From positions 1 through 6,489 of the forward strand of contig CAIYQH010000397.1 in NCBI GenBank assembly GCA_903928285.1: DNA of 6,489 bases. Direction: 5' to 3'. A model generated the notes under the pieces. It saw only the letters and a list, made by a program, of their open reading frames with translations, had not been told where the DNA came from and ran no database searches. This stretch comes from an uncultured Bacteroidales bacterium. GTDB lineage: Bacteria > Bacteroidota > Bacteroidia > Bacteroidales > FEN-979. The position numbers and the translations under genes are program-made. Shown here piece by piece: positions 3,583 to 6,489 of this stretch (position 1 is the first letter of the stretch; each line of letters opens with the position of its first letter).

Positions 3583-6489
3583 ATGATCCGTATCATGAAA
3601 CCCTATCCTGGTTTTTGTCTGATCTGTATCCTTATATGTTTCAGCCAGGAATCGAGCGGTCAACTTACTGTTGCCAACGGCTCAACGTTGGGGATGACCC
3701 CGGCCCAATTAGTTCAGAACTGGCTCGTTGGATCAGGCGTGGTCATCAGCAATGTCAAATACAATGGTTCCACCGCTGTCCTTACCAGCGACCAGGTTGG
3801 GTCATTCAACGCCACCGGACCTGCCTTTTCACAACTTGGGCTTGATGCCGGACTGATCATGACCAACGGGATGGCTTCGATTGCCGTTGGCCCCAATAAC
3901 CTTCCCGGGGCAGGGGCTGATACCGGCGGCCCGGGCGACCCTGACCTGTCGATCCTGGCCGGAGGGGTCACCTACGATAAGGCGGTGATCGAATTTGATT
4001 TTGTACCTGTTTCAGATACCATCAAATTCAATTATGTGTTCGGTTCAGAAGAGTTTTATGAGTTCTGTTACCAGTTCAACGATGCCTTTGGTTTCTTTCT
4101 CAGCGGTCCCGGCATTACCGGCCCTTACTCCAACAACAGTATCGATATCGCCCTGATGCCCGGCACCTCCAATCCTGTCACGATCAACAACATCTGCGCA
4201 AATTCCGCGTCAGCCTGGAATAATTCGGGTGGCCAGTGGTTCCAGTACGATGCCTTAAGCTATGTATTTACTGCCCGCCATGCCGTGGTTCCCTGTGCAA
4301 CCTATCACATAAAACTTGCCATCGCCGACGCATTGGATCATATCCTCGATGCAGGCGTTTTTCTGAAAAAAGGCAGTTTTGCCAGTACGAATGTAACACC
4401 ATCGGTCACCTACCAGATCGGAAATAATGCCATCGAGGGATGTGCCAGCGCCACGATCCATTTCGTGCTCGACACTCCGATCAGCAAGGCCGATACCATA
4501 TTGCTTACCATTGGAGGAACAGCCACCAACTGTGTTGACTATTCCTGTCTTCCCGCCTCGGTGATTATCCCGGCCGGTCAAACCACCGCCAGCCTGGTGA
4601 TTCATGCCCTGAGCGACACCCTCACGGAGGGCATCGAAACCGTCATTATCGGGATCCAGACGCAAGGCTGCAGCACGATACAGCAGCAATCCGACACAGT
4701 TTACATTGCCGATTACCTTGCAATGAACCTGCTGACCAGCAACGACACCATCATCTGTTCCGGTGATCAGGTCACCCTGCATGCGACCCCGCAGGGAGGC
4801 CAGCCACCCTACCAATACCTCTGGAGTACAGGCGCAACCACTCCCGCTATTACTGCCACACCGGTTCCCGGATTAAACCTCTATACGGTGGCGGTTACCG
4901 ATACCTGCGGCCACACGAAGTCAGACACGGTCAGGGTCACAGCCAACCTTCCCGATCAACCTTTCATCAAGGGGAACCCCAGCGCCTGTGTGAGCAGCGG
5001 ATTCGTTTTTTACACAACCGAAGCAGGTATGAACAGTTATACCTGGACCATTTCGGCAGGAGGGGTGATCAATTCAGGACAGGGTACCTACCGGGCACAC
5101 GTTATCTGGACTTCACCCGGCAACCGCTGGATCAGCGTCAGCTATTCCAATCCCTACGGGTGTTCCGGCATCTCAACCAACACCTTCCCGGTGATGGTAT
5201 ACCCATTTCCCGGCACAGCCGGTAACATTGAGGGTGATTCGCTGTTTTGTGCAGGTATATCAGGAACACACTTCACGGTTCAACCGGTACAGTATGCAAC
5301 CAGTTATGACTGGACTGTGCCGGCCGGGGCCTCCATTATCTCGGGAAACGGAACCAATGACATCCTTGTTAATTTCGGAAACGGCACATTATCGGGCGAC
5401 ATTGTGGTCAACGGGAGCAACGGATGCGGCCAGGGTCCGCCATCACCTGCCTTCCCCGTAAAGGTTTATACTACCCCCGTCGCCAATGCAGGGCCTGATC
5501 TTACCGCCTGCCAGGGGATGTCGATTACCATAACCCAGGCAACTGCCTTCAATTACAATTCTATCAAATGGATTTCCGGTGGACAGGGAGTGCTGACGGG
5601 AAATATCACCCTAAGTCCCACCTATTTTCCTGTTCCGGCCGACACCGGCGCCATGACGCTGACCCTAGTCGCCACCGGAAATGCCCCATGCAGTGATGAC
5701 ACCTCCCGGGTGACCCTGCGAATTACTCCCCGGGCAACGGTCCATGCCGGCGGCAGCCTTGCCACCTGCGAAAGCAATCCTGTTACCTTGTCGGAAGCGG
5801 TGGCAACCCATTTTGAAGCGCTGTTATGGAAGAGTTCAGGAAGCGGCACCTTTGACGACCCCTCCCTGCTGCACCCTGTTTATACGCCGGGTGCCGGCGA
5901 TGTCAGCCTGGGGAGTGTCACACTCACCCTGGTGGCAACTGCCGAGACCCCCTGCACGGGCGACTCTTCCGGCATACTGTTGCTGATGGCCCGTTTACCA
6001 TCGGCAGATGCCGGCCCCCAGCTCAGCAGCTGTGGCAACTCCCCGGTAATGCTTTCAGGGTCATCGGCATCCCGCTACCGGTCGCTGATATGGTCAACCT
6101 CCGGTAAGGGAAGCTTTGATGATCCGACGATCTTACATCCCACCTACCTGCCCGGGCCTGACGACCTTCAGAACGGTCAGGCGCTGCTTACCCTGCACGC
6201 GCTGTCCCAAGGCCCATGCAGGGATGATTCGTCGGCTGTGGCTCTTACAATATCCCCCCCTGCCATTGTCAGTGCAGGTCCCGATGATGCGGTATGCAGG
6301 GATCGATCCTTTACCGTTTCCGGCGCCTCCGCCTCCTCTTCCAACAGGATTACCTGGACTCACAATGGCTATGGTTCTCTCGCTGGTGCCAATACCCTTA
6401 CGCCGGTTTATACGCCGTGCAGCAGCGATCCTGCCCTGATTACCCTGACCATGACGGTAGATCCGCAACCTCCCTGCCCTGAAGTTTCA
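3583..6489 (+). CDS. Large secreted surface protein: choice-of-anchor L, Calx-beta-like and PKD/Ig-like repeats (3' end outside window)
   Basis: The frame is open for 969 codons and runs off the window, so length and C-terminus are unknown. Residues 1-26 form a Cys-rich hydrophobic signal peptide, likely cut before Q27 (SSG|QLTV). A second Met at residue 5 (3595) is an equally possible start. A choice-of-anchor L domain spans about 27-266: TPAQLVQNWLVGSG, DPDL (119-122), TYDKAVIEFDFVP, YVFGSEEF (151-158), NDAFGFFLSGPGI (166-178), TYHIKLAIAD (240-249), DAGVF. A Calx-beta-like domain follows (about 273-377), with E285, DY at 319-320, D345, E349 and E352 as likely calcium-site or signature residues. 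Next come an Ig/SprB-like domain (about 387-455, PYQYLWSTGATT), two PKD-like domains (about 457-543 and 544-630) and four tandem repeats (from 636). Family members are exported and often carry a type IX secretion C-terminal sorting or gliding-associated domain; none can be seen here. A role in adhesion or the cell surface is inferred from architecture only. It stands alone behind its own promoter box. Confidence 0.9.
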   Translation, partial: MIRIMKPYPGFCLICILICFSQESSGQLTVANGSTLGMTPAQLVQNWLVGSGVVISNVKYNGSTAVLTSDQVGSFNATGPAFSQLGLDAGLIMTNGMASIAVGPNNLPGAGADTGGPGDPDLSILAGGVTYDKAVIEFDFVPVSDTIKFNYVFGSEEFYEFCYQFNDAFGFFLSGPGITGPYSNNSIDIALMPGTSNPVTINNICANSASAWNNSGGQWFQYDALSYVFTARHAVVPCATYHIKLAIADALDHILDAGVFLKKGSFASTNVTPSVTYQIGNNAIEGCASATIHFVLDTPISKADTILLTIGGTATNCVDYSCLPASVIIPAGQTTASLVIHALSDTLTEGIETVIIGIQTQGCSTIQQQSDTVYIADYLAMNLLTSNDTIICSGDQVTLHATPQGGQPPYQYLWSTGATTPAITATPVPGLNLYTVAVTDTCGHTKSDTVRVTANLPDQPFIKGNPSACVSSGFVFYTTEAGMNSYTWTISAGGVINSGQGTYRAHVIWTSPGNRWISVSYSNPYGCSGISTNTFPVMVYPFPGTAGNIEGDSLFCAGISGTHFTVQPVQYATSYDWTVPAGASIISGNGTNDILVNFGNGTLSGDIVVNGSNGCGQGPPSPAFPVKVYTTPVANAGPDLTACQGMSITITQATAFNYNSIKWISGGQGVLTGNITLSPTYFPVPADTGAMTLTLVATGNAPCSDDTSRVTLRITPRATVHAGGSLATCESNPVTLSEAVATHFEALLWKSSGSGTFDDPSLLHPVYTPGAGDVSLGSVTLTLVATAETPCTGDSSGILLLMARLPSADAGPQLSSCGNSPVMLSGSSASRYRSLIWSTSGKGSFDDPTILHPTYLPGPDDLQNGQALLTLHALSQGPCRDDSSAVALTISPPAIVSAGPDDAVCRDRSFTVSGASASSSNRITWTHNGYGSLAGANTLTPVYTPCSSDPALITLTMTVDPQPPCPEVS
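5488..6489 (+). repeat. Four tandem Ig/PKD-like coding repeats of about 88 residues
   Basis: Within the large surface protein, repeats begin at residues 636, 722, 810 and 898 (nucleotides 5488, 5746, 6010 and 6274), giving periods of 86, 88 and 88 residues. The last is cut by the window end. Each opens AG(P/G)-x-(2-3)-x-x-C, has Trp exactly 20 residues after that Cys (C643/W663, C729/W749, C817/W837, C905/W925), then a Pro-Tyr-containing turn (P-x-Y-x-P). It closes with a leucine/threonine strand and a second Cys 60-62 residues after the first (703, 791, 879, 965), usually preceded by Pro. The Cys pairs suggest one disulfide per domain after export. Repeats 2 and 3 share (T/S)FDDP and LHP; repeats 1 and 4 have lost this. 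Codons differ between copies, so the duplication is not recent. Confidence 0.85.

Noticed and set aside
4255..4815. Minus-strand 186-codon frame inside the large surface-protein gene
   Set aside because: It is antisense to the anchor L and Calx-beta-like coding region, whose motifs are unmistakable. The Gly/Asp-rich antisense product is an artefact of the composition.
5488..6489. Tandem repeats considered as a possible CRISPR or non-coding satellite
   Set aside because: The repeat is at protein level with a period of about 258-264 nt in one continuous frame. Nucleotide identity between copies is low and there are no short direct repeats with spacers.

Overview
The window looks like chromosomal DNA from a member of the Bacteroidota, probably Bacteroidia. 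Three things point that way. TAnnTTTG promoter boxes lie in front of all three plus-strand genes. Shine-Dalgarno sequences are absent. The long 3' gene encodes a secreted choice-of-anchor L / Calx-beta / PKD-like repeat protein, an architecture typical of this phylum. No rRNA, tRNA, CRISPR array, transposase or phage gene is visible.

Layout, left to right. Positions 1-403 are non-coding as far as can be seen and hold a 15-bp palindrome and a good promoter candidate. A 439-residue outer-membrane porin of the carbohydrate-selective OprB type follows (404-1723, GTG start) and ends just before a small hairpin. After a 154-bp spacer with its own promoter box comes a 198-residue secreted protein of unknown function (1878-2474). 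It faces a minus-strand NAD(P)H-dependent reductase-like flavoprotein with an Isf-type cysteine cluster (2737-3372). The 262-bp spacer between these two convergent genes is unusually rich in inverted repeats and may be a dispersed element. A 210-bp divergent spacer then leads to a very long plus-strand open frame (3583 to the end of the window, at least 969 codons, no stop). It has a signal peptide, a choice-of-anchor L domain, a Calx-beta-like domain, three PKD/Ig-like domains and at least four tandem repeats of about 88 residues.

The genes do not form an evident operon or pathway: each has its own spacer, and the orientation changes twice. The three plus-strand products are all exported (outer membrane, periplasm or envelope, cell surface). 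The flavoprotein is cytoplasmic and appears unrelated. The porin gene is visibly lower in G+C than its neighbours. I see no convincing undescribed multi-gene system. The items most worth a second look are the palindrome-rich spacer at 2480-2702 and the large repeat protein, which the window truncates.
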